From: an uncultured Ezakiella sp.
GTDB lineage: Bacteria > Bacillota > Clostridia > Tissierellales > Peptoniphilaceae
Length of the DNA stretch: 64,000 nt
Direction: 5' to 3'
Assembly (NCBI RefSeq): GCF_943913045.1
Contig: NZ_CALTVH010000006.1
Coordinates: forward strand, 1 to 64,000
Below, piece by piece: positions 57,994 through 64,000 of this stretch. Position numbers and translations under genes: made by a program. The notes below the pieces were generated by a model that was given only the letters and a program-made list of their open reading frames with translations, did no database searches and was not told the DNA's origin. The stretch's first letter is position 1. Every line of letters starts with the position of its first letter.

Positions 57994-58932
57994 ATGGATT
58001 TAATTCAAGAAGTAAAGGAAACTTTAAAGGGTAAGGACATTTCAATTGTTCTGCCAGAAGGTGAAGATGAAAGAGTTGTAGAAGCAGCAAAAATTTTAAC
58101 CAAGGAAGGCATCGTTCGCCCAATTGTACTTACTAAAAACGAAGATATAGAAGGTTTGGAAGTTATTAAGACTGACCAAGTTGACACCACAAAGATGGTT
58201 GAAGCCTTTGTTGAACGTAGGAAGGGCAAAATCGACGAAGAAGGCGCCAAGAAACTCGTTCACGAAGACGCCAATTATTTTGGCACAATGATGGTCTACA
58301 TGAAAGAAGCTGACGGATTAGTAAGTGGTGCCAACCACTCAACAGGAAACACAGTTCGTCCAGCACTTCAAATTATCAAGATGAAAGAACCTTACAAGAA
58401 AACTTCAGGCGTTTTTGTAATGATGAAGGGCAATGAAAGATATATTTTCTCAGACTGCGCTATAAATATTGCTCCAACTTCAGAAGACATTGCAGAAAAT
58501 GCTCTTCTTTCAAACAAGACTGCAAAGACTTTTGGTATAGCTGAACCAAAAGTAGCCCTGCTTTCATTCTCTACAAAAGGCAGTGCAAACAGTGAAGAAA
58601 CTGAAAGAGTAGCAAAGGCCCTTGAGCTCATCAAAGAATCAGGCGAAGAAATAGTTGTAGACGGTGAAATGCAATTCGATGCAGCTTTTGTTGAATCAGT
58701 CGGCAAGAAAAAAGCTCCTGGCTCAGAAGTTGCAGGAAAGGCCAATGTATTTGTCTTCCCGTCACTGGAAGCTGGCAATATCGGTTACAAGATTGCCCAA
58801 CGCATGGGTGGCTATGAAGCCCTAGGCCCAATCCTCCAAGGATTAAAATCACCTGTAAACGACCTATCAAGAGGCTGTAGCGTAACAGATATTGTAAACC
58901 TAGTTTACCTAACAGCTGCCCAAGCACTATAA
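57994..58932 (+). CDS. pta: Phosphate acetyltransferase
   Basis: A 312-aa protein, the short Pta form. Start MDLIQEVKETLKGKDISIVLPEGED; conserved SGANHSTGNTVRPALQIIK (about 109-127) and PSLEAGNIGYKIAQRMGG (about 250-267) and GRSCSV-like ending (SRGCSVTDIVNLVYLTA). It interconverts acetyl-CoA and acetyl phosphate, for ATP gain in fermentation with an acetate kinase not in this window. GAAAGGAGTTAAGG precedes the start. A terminator follows. Confidence 0.96.
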   Translation: MDLIQEVKETLKGKDISIVLPEGEDERVVEAAKILTKEGIVRPIVLTKNEDIEGLEVIKTDQVDTTKMVEAFVERRKGKIDEEGAKKLVHEDANYFGTMMVYMKEADGLVSGANHSTGNTVRPALQIIKMKEPYKKTSGVFVMMKGNERYIFSDCAINIAPTSEDIAENALLSNKTAKTFGIAEPKVALLSFSTKGSANSEETERVAKALELIKESGEEIVVDGEMQFDAAFVESVGKKKAPGSEVAGKANVFVFPSLEAGNIGYKIAQRMGGYEALGPILQGLKSPVNDLSRGCSVTDIVNLVYLTAAQAL

Positions 58933-58941
58933 AAATATTTG

Positions 58942-58973
58942 AAAGTTGTGGTTTAAAAGCCACAGCTTTTTTT
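58942..58973 (+). terminator. Terminator of the ispE-pta operon
   Basis: AAAGTTGTGG pairs with CCACAGCTTT (one G-T pair), loop of eight bases, followed by TTTT. Confidence 0.9.
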
Positions 58974-59161
58974 GTAGGCAAAATAATTTTATCTTATTTT
59001 AAAAATTCACAAAAAATTAATTATCCAAGAAAAATCTGACTTGGATAAGTTGTTTAAGAGAAATAAAATTTTATAAATAAAAGACTGGAGAATATTTTTT
59101 AATACGGGAAAAATTATTTAATGGACAAAGGCCGTGAATATGAGTACTTAGCCATTTGTGT

Positions 59162-59190
59162 TTGACAGGCAAGATTTTTGAGAGTATAAT
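59162..59190 (+). promoter_or_regulatory. Consensus sigma-A promoter
   Basis: TTGACA (59162-59167), a 17-base spacer and TATAAT (59185-59190), a perfect consensus pair. It drives the second LTA-synthase-like gene. The region between the pta terminator and this promoter shows no gene. Confidence 0.85.
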
Positions 59191-59216
59191 TATGGATAAT
59201 CAAGGAGGTAAAAGCA

Positions 59217-61013
59217 ATGAAAAAAGATAAATTTAAAAATTTAATTTTAGATTTATTTCTACTTACAATCTTGGCCATTAGTCTTACTCTTGTAAGCTTT
59301 TTGTTCGTGGAGCCAGATATGGACCGAGAATTATTTATGAAATTTATTAGCAACAAGGCTATTTTTAAATACAATTTTTTACCAATATTGGCCCTCTTGT
59401 ATTTGCTATATTTTTTGGTCGGCCGCTTTTGGTTTTCGTTTTTAATTGGTAGCTCGGCCATCGTTTTGATGGGCGTTACAAATGTCTCAAAGATTTTTTA
59501 TAGGGAAGAGACCTTTAATATGCTGGATATGACCCTGATTTACGAGGCTATGAATATGGTTGACCACGATTTTGCAATTCAGTGGCCAACTTGGATTTAC
59601 TTTGCAGTGGGCCTGATTTTACTTGTCACCCTTTGCTATATACTGGCCAGAAACTTTAAAGTAAAGGGATGGATGAGGTGGACTGGCCTAGCTCTTTCAA
59701 TCGCCTTTGCATTTTTTGTATTTAAAGTTACTACTGATAATAATATTTATGCCGATACAAAGGTGGATGGCTTTAACCAATGGGTGGACGTAGAGAATGA
59801 AAAGGCCAGGGGCATGGTCTACTCCTTTATGCACTCCTACAATGCCATTAGTATTAGCAAGCCGGGTGGTTATGATGAGGACTTTGCAAAGACGGCTTGG
59901 GAAAAATATGAAAACGCTGATATTCCTGATGATAAAAAGGTAAATATCATTGCCATAATGTTTGAGTCTTATAATGATTTTTCTAAATTAGATGTAGACT
60001 TTAATAAGTATCCTTATGAGGCCTACGATGAAATCAAGGACGCCAGTATAAGTGGCAGCCTGATTGTCCACGTCTTTGGTGGCGGCACAATCAATAGTGA
60101 GAGAACTTTTTTGACGGGTGTATACGGCCAGCCAAGATACAATCGCAAGGTCAATTCTTATGCCTGGTATTTAAAGTCCCAGGGCTACAATACTGTATCC
60201 ATGCATCCGCATTTGGGCGTTTTTTACAATCGCAAAAACGCCAATAGGCACTTGGGCTTTGATCGCTTTTTATACAATGAAAACTACTTTGACCAGGTCT
60301 GGGAAAAGAATTATTTTATGCCTGACAGAGAACTCTTTAAGTACATCTTAAAGGACTATGAGGACAACAAGTCCACTGGCAAACCCTATTTTAATATGAC
60401 AATCACCATGCAAAACCACGGCCCCTATCACGCAGACTACAATGTGCCTGCCTATATAAAACCGGACTTTGCAGTGGATGAAAAGGCCTTAAAAGAAACC
60501 AATGTCTACTTAGATGGAATAAAGAGCTCGTCAGAGGCCTTTAGGAACCTGCTGGAAGAATTAAAAGATGATGACCAGCCTCTTGTAGTGGTGGCCTTTG
60601 GTGACCACAATCCATTTTTGGGCCAAGATGACGTGGGCTTTGAAGCCATGGGCATAGATGTAGATCCAAAATCATTTGAAGGCTATATAAACAGGTACAC
60701 AGTCCCTTATGTAATTTGGGCAAACGATGAAGCTAAGAAGATTACGGAAAATGAATTTGAAGGCGATGGCCCCACTCTTTCACCCCAATATTTGATGGGC
60801 TATGTCTTTGATCAAATGGGCTTAGAGGGCACCAAGGACATGCAGATTAAGAGAAATGAATTCCATGATATAGATGTCTTTAATACTTCATACATGCTCA
60901 AGGATGGAAAATTTATTCCAACCAAAGAAGATGATATGAAAAAATATATGGATAGGCGCTTGTCCGTTGACTACTACATCAACACACATTTTATGTACAA
61001 GGAGGGCAAGTAA
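59217..61013 (+). CDS. LTA-synthase family protein (sulfatase fold), second copy
   Basis: A 598-aa protein. About five helices in residues 10-175; the outer domain has metal Glu in IAIMFESYND (about 249), a nucleophile Thr in NSERTFLTGVYG (about 300), and the later GDHNPFLGQDD (about 463) and ITMQNHGPYH. It fits LtaS/glycerol-phosphate transferases. Unlike the gene at 18294 it lacks a C-terminal extra domain. AGGAGG lies before the ATG. The two may make different polymers or act in starting and extending one. Confidence 0.92.
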   Translation: MKKDKFKNLILDLFLLTILAISLTLVSFLFVEPDMDRELFMKFISNKAIFKYNFLPILALLYLLYFLVGRFWFSFLIGSSAIVLMGVTNVSKIFYREETFNMLDMTLIYEAMNMVDHDFAIQWPTWIYFAVGLILLVTLCYILARNFKVKGWMRWTGLALSIAFAFFVFKVTTDNNIYADTKVDGFNQWVDVENEKARGMVYSFMHSYNAISISKPGGYDEDFAKTAWEKYENADIPDDKKVNIIAIMFESYNDFSKLDVDFNKYPYEAYDEIKDASISGSLIVHVFGGGTINSERTFLTGVYGQPRYNRKVNSYAWYLKSQGYNTVSMHPHLGVFYNRKNANRHLGFDRFLYNENYFDQVWEKNYFMPDRELFKYILKDYEDNKSTGKPYFNMTITMQNHGPYHADYNVPAYIKPDFAVDEKALKETNVYLDGIKSSSEAFRNLLEELKDDDQPLVVVAFGDHNPFLGQDDVGFEAMGIDVDPKSFEGYINRYTVPYVIWANDEAKKITENEFEGDGPTLSPQYLMGYVFDQMGLEGTKDMQIKRNEFHDIDVFNTSYMLKDGKFIPTKEDDMKKYMDRRLSVDYYINTHFMYKEGK

Positions 61014-61030
61014 ACTTATATTTGTCCTTG

Positions 61031-61059
61031 TTGATATATTATGTAAATTGTGCTAGACT
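61031..61059 (+). promoter_or_regulatory. Promoter of the amine-oxidase-N-like gene
   Basis: TTGATA (61031-61036), a 17-base spacer and TAGACT (61054-61059) with extended TGC. Confidence 0.5.
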
Positions 61060-61102
61060 ATATAAAGCATGATTTCATGCAAGAAAAATTTTAGGAGGAA
61101 TT

Positions 61103-62092
61103 ATGAAAAGATTTATTTCATTAGCATTAGTATTTGTACTACTTGCTAGCAGTTTTGCTTTTGCAGCAGACGCAGAACCAGTAAAAGCTGAAGGCGAAAA
61201 AACCTTCCAAGAAGTATACCTAGATGGTGGAAAAGTTGACCTAGGCGCATACTTAATCAACCAAAGAAACTACGTAAAACTACGTGACGTTGCAGCTATT
61301 TTAACAGCAACAGACGCAAAGTTTAATGTAGACTTCAACGAAGATAAAAAAGTTGTTATCACAACAGGCGAAGCTTACGAAAAGCTAGATACAGACCTAG
61401 TTGAACTCCCAGAAGGCAAAGTTGAAGCTCTTATGGGTGAACAAGCTTTCATCTTCAATGGCGAAGAAAAAATGGTAAAAACAGCTCTTATCAACCAAAA
61501 CAACTACCTACAATTAAGAGAACTTGGTGAATTAATCGGCTTTGGCGTTCACTACAACGAAGAAACAAAGGCTATAGAACTTTCATCAAAGGTAGAAGAA
61601 AAAGCTGAAGAAGCTAAAGAAGAAGTTAAAGAAGAAAACGCTGAAGAAAAGAAAGAAGAAAAAGTTGAACCATTTGTTAACGCAACAGGCGTTGAACTTA
61701 AAGAAGAAGCCAAAGAAGCTCTAGTAAAAGCTATTGAAGCAGAAGCTGAAGCAAAAGAATTAGGCGAAATTAAAAATATTACAGTTAACAAAATTAAACA
61801 AACTAAAAAAGAAGACAAGATTGTTTACGAATACGAAGGAACAATCACAACAGCTGATAAGAAAGCAAAATTTGAAGCTGAATTAGCTGATGACAAATTT
61901 GCAATTAGCTTCTCAGAACTAGCTGAAAAGATTGAAGAAATCAAAGAAAAAGTTGAAGAAAAAGCTGAAGAAGTAAAAGAAAAAGCTGGAGAAGCTGTAA
62001 AAGACGCAAAAGATAAAGTCGAAGAAATCAAAGATAAAATCGAAGACAAAAAAGACGACAAAAAAGAAGAAAAGAAAGACGGAAACAAATAA
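61103..62092 (+). CDS. Secreted protein with copper-amine-oxidase N-like domain and Lys/Glu-rich tail
   Basis: A 329-aa protein. The signal peptide is cleaved near FAFAADA (about 23). The middle (about 35-155) has the Cu_amine_oxidN1-type repeats VYLDGGKVDLGAYLINQRNYVKLRDVA and NQNNYLQLRELGELIGFGVHYN (quoted in part: NYVKLRDVAAIL, LRELGELIGF), a fold common in wall-associated proteins of anaerobes. After about residue 160 the sequence is rich in Glu, Lys and Ala, with a second stretch (about 200-270) of mixed sequence and a final charged helix. No membrane anchor or LPXTG. Function unknown; a wall or surface role is inference. Confidence 0.88.
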   Translation: MKRFISLALVFVLLASSFAFAADAEPVKAEGEKTFQEVYLDGGKVDLGAYLINQRNYVKLRDVAAILTATDAKFNVDFNEDKKVVITTGEAYEKLDTDLVELPEGKVEALMGEQAFIFNGEEKMVKTALINQNNYLQLRELGELIGFGVHYNEETKAIELSSKVEEKAEEAKEEVKEENAEEKKEEKVEPFVNATGVELKEEAKEALVKAIEAEAEAKELGEIKNITVNKIKQTKKEDKIVYEYEGTITTADKKAKFEAELADDKFAISFSELAEKIEEIKEKVEEKAEEVKEKAGEAVKDAKDKVEEIKDKIEDKKDDKKEEKKDGNK

Positions 62093-62116
62093 TAGTTTTT
62101 CATTCTGATTTTAAGG

Positions 62117-62143
62117 CAGGCCCCTGTGTGGGCCTGTTTTTTT
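62117..62143 (+). terminator. Terminator of the amine-oxidase-N-like gene
   Basis: CAGGCCC pairs with GGGCCTG around CTGTGT, followed by seven T. Confidence 0.93.
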
Positions 62144-62151
62144 ATGGAGAA

Positions 62152-62203
62152 AATTTTCCTTATATAACCAGGGCGCTTAGGCCCTGGTTATATAAGGAAA
62201 ATT
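62152..62203 (-). terminator. Perfect long-stem palindrome after the pepC gene
   Basis: Arms of 23 bp (62152-62174 and 62181-62203), AATTTTCCTTATATAACCAG and on, are perfect complements around GCTTAG. The pepC stop is 18 bases away on the minus strand; a TTTTCTCC stretch follows. It probably ends the peptidase transcript, but the arms are unusually long. Confidence 0.75.
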
Positions 62204-62220
62204 GAAAAATAATTTTGTTT

Positions 62221-63555
62221 TTATGCGAGTGATCCCATTGGGTCCCATGGTTTTAGGACTACTGGGTCTTTGTCATAGGCTTTTTGCATGTCCTTTGACA
62301 GGTATTTTTTATTGACGACTGCTTGGTAAACGTATTTGTCAAACCATTCGTCTGTCATAGTGTAGTGACCCTTGTAGCCGAATTTATCTCCCCATGAGTT
62401 TTCGACTTTAAATCTTAAAGACTTGCCGTCTTTGACTTCCACACCTGTAAAGGTCATGGCGTGGGTCATTTGTGATTGATAGTAGTCAAGGGCGTCTGCC
62501 TTTGTCATTTGTAAGTCCAATCCAAATAGTTCATCATAGTTGGAAACTTTTGTATCCAACATGGCTCTGCCGTCTTCGCTAAAGGAATCCTTGCCTACAT
62601 CGCAGCCAAACCAAACTGGCATGCCATCTTTTAGTTGTGCGAGCACTGCTGCCTTTAGGTCTTCGATGGTTAGGTTCAAGTGCTTTACTTCCTTGCCTTC
62701 GATGACATTGCCCAGGTATTTGATGGTGTAAGTTTTGCCAAATGGCTTGTCTTCAGTTGGAGCGTTAATGAGCGATACATAGTCGTCGATTTCCATTTCC
62801 ACATATTTTTCAAAGAATTTTTGTGGGTTTAGATTTTTGTCTTCGATTAGTTTGTTATCTTTGTCATAAGCTATGAAGTCAAATGTTTCTGGAAGTCTGC
62901 CTAGGGTAGAAGTGAGGACATTGTAAACGCCTTGCATAGCTTCTTCTTTGATGGCTCCGATTTCCTTTTTGGACTTACCTTGATTTACAGCTTGTCTCAA
63001 GTCAACTGTGTATTTGTGAAGGAGCTTTACCAAATATTTATTTAGCTCTCTGGTATTTGATGAGCTTGTGCTTTCTGGATAAGCGTATTTTGGAACGAGT
63101 CCATACTTTTTAACCAGGTTGACAAACATATCCCATTGGCCGCCATCGCCTAGGACTTCGCCCATGAGGTATTGGAGTTCCCTGTCATCGATTGGGTCCT
63201 TGGCCTTTTCTATCATAGCTTCCAAATAGTAGTTGGCCCTTTCGAGTTTGTCGCAGAACAAGGTGTAAGATTGTGAAAATTCAAAATTTTCTAAATTTAA
63301 CTTGTTCATAACAATGTTTCTCATGACATTCATGGATGCAAACATCCAGCAGCGGCCAGAAGCCTTTTGGTTGGTGATTTCTCCATTTTTAATGTCATTG
63401 TTAAAGTTAAAGGGTTCGTCTTTTAGCCTGTTTATGTCCACTACGACTTTGTTTAGTGGGTTGTAGGAACCAGCATTCATGCGGACAAGATTGGACTTGT
63501 CTTTTAAAAATTCTGCTTCAAATTCATTTATCTTATCTATGCTTAATTGTCTCAT
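62221..63555 (-). CDS. pepC: C1 family peptidase, PepC/bleomycin hydrolase type
   Basis: A 444-aa protein. Catalytic Cys in ASGRCWMFASMN (about 69), His in QMTHAMTFTGV (about 366) and Asn in VENSWGDKFG (about 387) give the papain-like triad of aminopeptidase C. The protein lacks a signal and should trim peptides in the cytoplasm. The C-terminal tail ends MGSLA, comparable with the self-inhibitory tails of the family. AGGAGG precedes its ATG, nine bases after the next-upstream pepC-like gene, so they are a tandem pair. Confidence 0.95.
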   Translation of the reverse strand: MRQLSIDKINEFEAEFLKDKSNLVRMNAGSYNPLNKVVVDINRLKDEPFNFNNDIKNGEITNQKASGRCWMFASMNVMRNIVMNKLNLENFEFSQSYTLFCDKLERANYYLEAMIEKAKDPIDDRELQYLMGEVLGDGGQWDMFVNLVKKYGLVPKYAYPESTSSSNTRELNKYLVKLLHKYTVDLRQAVNQGKSKKEIGAIKEEAMQGVYNVLTSTLGRLPETFDFIAYDKDNKLIEDKNLNPQKFFEKYVEMEIDDYVSLINAPTEDKPFGKTYTIKYLGNVIEGKEVKHLNLTIEDLKAAVLAQLKDGMPVWFGCDVGKDSFSEDGRAMLDTKVSNYDELFGLDLQMTKADALDYYQSQMTHAMTFTGVEVKDGKSLRFKVENSWGDKFGYKGHYTMTDEWFDKYVYQAVVNKKYLSKDMQKAYDKDPVVLKPWDPMGSLA

Positions 63556-63564
63556 ATAAACCTC

Positions 63565-64000
63565 CTAAGATTCCCAAGGCATTAGTTTGACTGGGTCTTT
63601 CTTAAAGGCATCTAGCTCTTCTGCCTTTAAAAATTCTTTCTTTGGAATGATTTCATAGACAAAATTGTCAAACCATGCTTCATCCATAACCAAATAGCCG
63701 CCTATGCCAGCCTTTGTGCCCCATGAGTTTTCAACCTTAAATCTCAAGCCATCGCCTGATTTGTCATAGCCGACGATAACCATGGCGTGAGTGCCGTATG
63801 ATTCGATGGTTTCAAGTCTTTGGACCTTGGTGCATTCGGTGTCTATATTAAAGAGTGCATCTCTATTTAATAAATTGTAGACCATGTGGCCGGTGCCAAG
63901 TCCATCGCGAGAGATGAGTGAGTCCTTGCCAACGTCACAAGCAAACCAAACTGGTTCGTCAGCGTCGATCATAGAGATTACAATTTCTTTCATTCTTTCT
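63565..64000 (-). CDS. Second C1 family peptidase, PepC type (5' part outside window)
   Basis: The visible 145 codons are the C-terminal third of a PepC-like protein; the frame continues past the window edge (codons for Glu-Arg precede the first in-window Met). It has VWFACDVGKDS, catalytic His in YGTHAMVIVGYD, Asn in VENSWGTKAG, and the ending KLMPWES without the longer tail of its neighbour. The catalytic Cys is outside the window. It is upstream of and co-directional with pepC, with which it is clearly paralogous. Confidence 0.9.
   Translation of the reverse strand, partial: ERMKEIVISMIDADEPVWFACDVGKDSLISRDGLGTGHMVYNLLNRDALFNIDTECTKVQRLETIESYGTHAMVIVGYDKSGDGLRFKVENSWGTKAGIGGYLVMDEAWFDNFVYEIIPKKEFLKAEELDAFKKDPVKLMPWES

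Noticed and set aside
1..64000. tRNA, rRNA, phage, integrase or transposase genes
   Set aside because: None could be recognised on either strand; the only mobile-like signals are short repeats without a transposase.

Overview
The window is an AT-rich Gram-positive chromosome segment. Gene content points to an anaerobic, low-GC member of the Bacillota, most likely a peptide- and amino-acid-fermenting anaerobe of the Tissierellia/Peptoniphilaceae type. The pointers are veg-ispE, a long-form hibernation factor, an ECF transporter next to truA, CcdA/TlpA thiol redox proteins, an Fe-S aldo/keto reductase, two PepC-type peptidases, an S9 peptidase, a GltS-like carrier under a B12 riboswitch, LTA-synthase-like enzymes, and sigma-A type promoters with extended -10 elements. 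No tRNA, rRNA, CRISPR array, phage or transposase gene was seen. The genus is inference.

Layout. 1-4.8 kb: the end of a DUF4418/ABC (MacB-LolD type) operon, then a large exported membrane protein with a DUF1847 protein. 5.1-9.2 kb: a 1348-aa SF1 helicase ending in a decayed nuclease-like domain. 9.2-12.4 kb, minus strand: a B12-binding radical SAM protein (DUF4080), then a GNAT acetyltransferase with an OGG1-like glycosylase. 12.6-17.7 kb: a DHHW protein, a short glutamate-racemase-like protein, a fused EcfA1-A2, EcfT and TruA in one overlapping operon. 17.7-21.5 kb: a repeat-rich zone with hairpins, a large imperfect palindrome and a possible 31-codon gene, around an LTA-synthase-like enzyme fused to a GDPD-like domain. 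21.5-26.7 kb: MATE, CcdA, TlpA, a B12 riboswitch with a GltS-like carrier inside a 71-bp direct repeat, and MarR. 26.9-31.4 kb: MBOAT, DHHW protein, a small membrane protein and ABC-F. 31.5-36.5 kb: HAD, PAP2, homoserine dehydrogenase, MFS, an ECF S-component and a coupled kinase.

36.6-43.5 kb, minus strand: a heterodimeric ABC exporter, a small secreted protein, an S9 peptidase and exonuclease III. 43.6-46.0 kb: HPF, a HAD-IB phosphatase and an Fe-S aldo/keto reductase. 46.1-49.5 kb, minus: M23 peptidase, TtcA-like protein and a second MBOAT. 49.6-52.6 kb, minus: a zur-znuACB zinc operon with a Zur-box-like palindrome at its promoter. 52.9-59 kb: HtrA, a zinc-ribbon protein, Veg, IspE, a membrane protein, an Orn/Lys/Arg decarboxylase and Pta. 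59.2-62.1 kb: a second LTA-synthase-like enzyme and a copper-amine-oxidase-N-like surface protein. 62.2-64 kb, minus: two tandem PepC-like peptidases, the second cut by the window end.

Working together: several genes serve envelope polymers (two LTA-synthase-like enzymes, two MBOAT acyltransferases, two DHHW/AlgX-like partners, a G5-M23 hydrolase, HtrA). Others serve nutrient capture (ECF, zinc, glutamate-type carrier) and peptide use. The least explained items are the helicase with its decayed nuclease domain, the duplicated-flank riboswitch/gltS cassette, the repeat zone at 17.7-18.25 kb with its small gene, and the sulfatase-GDPD fusion.
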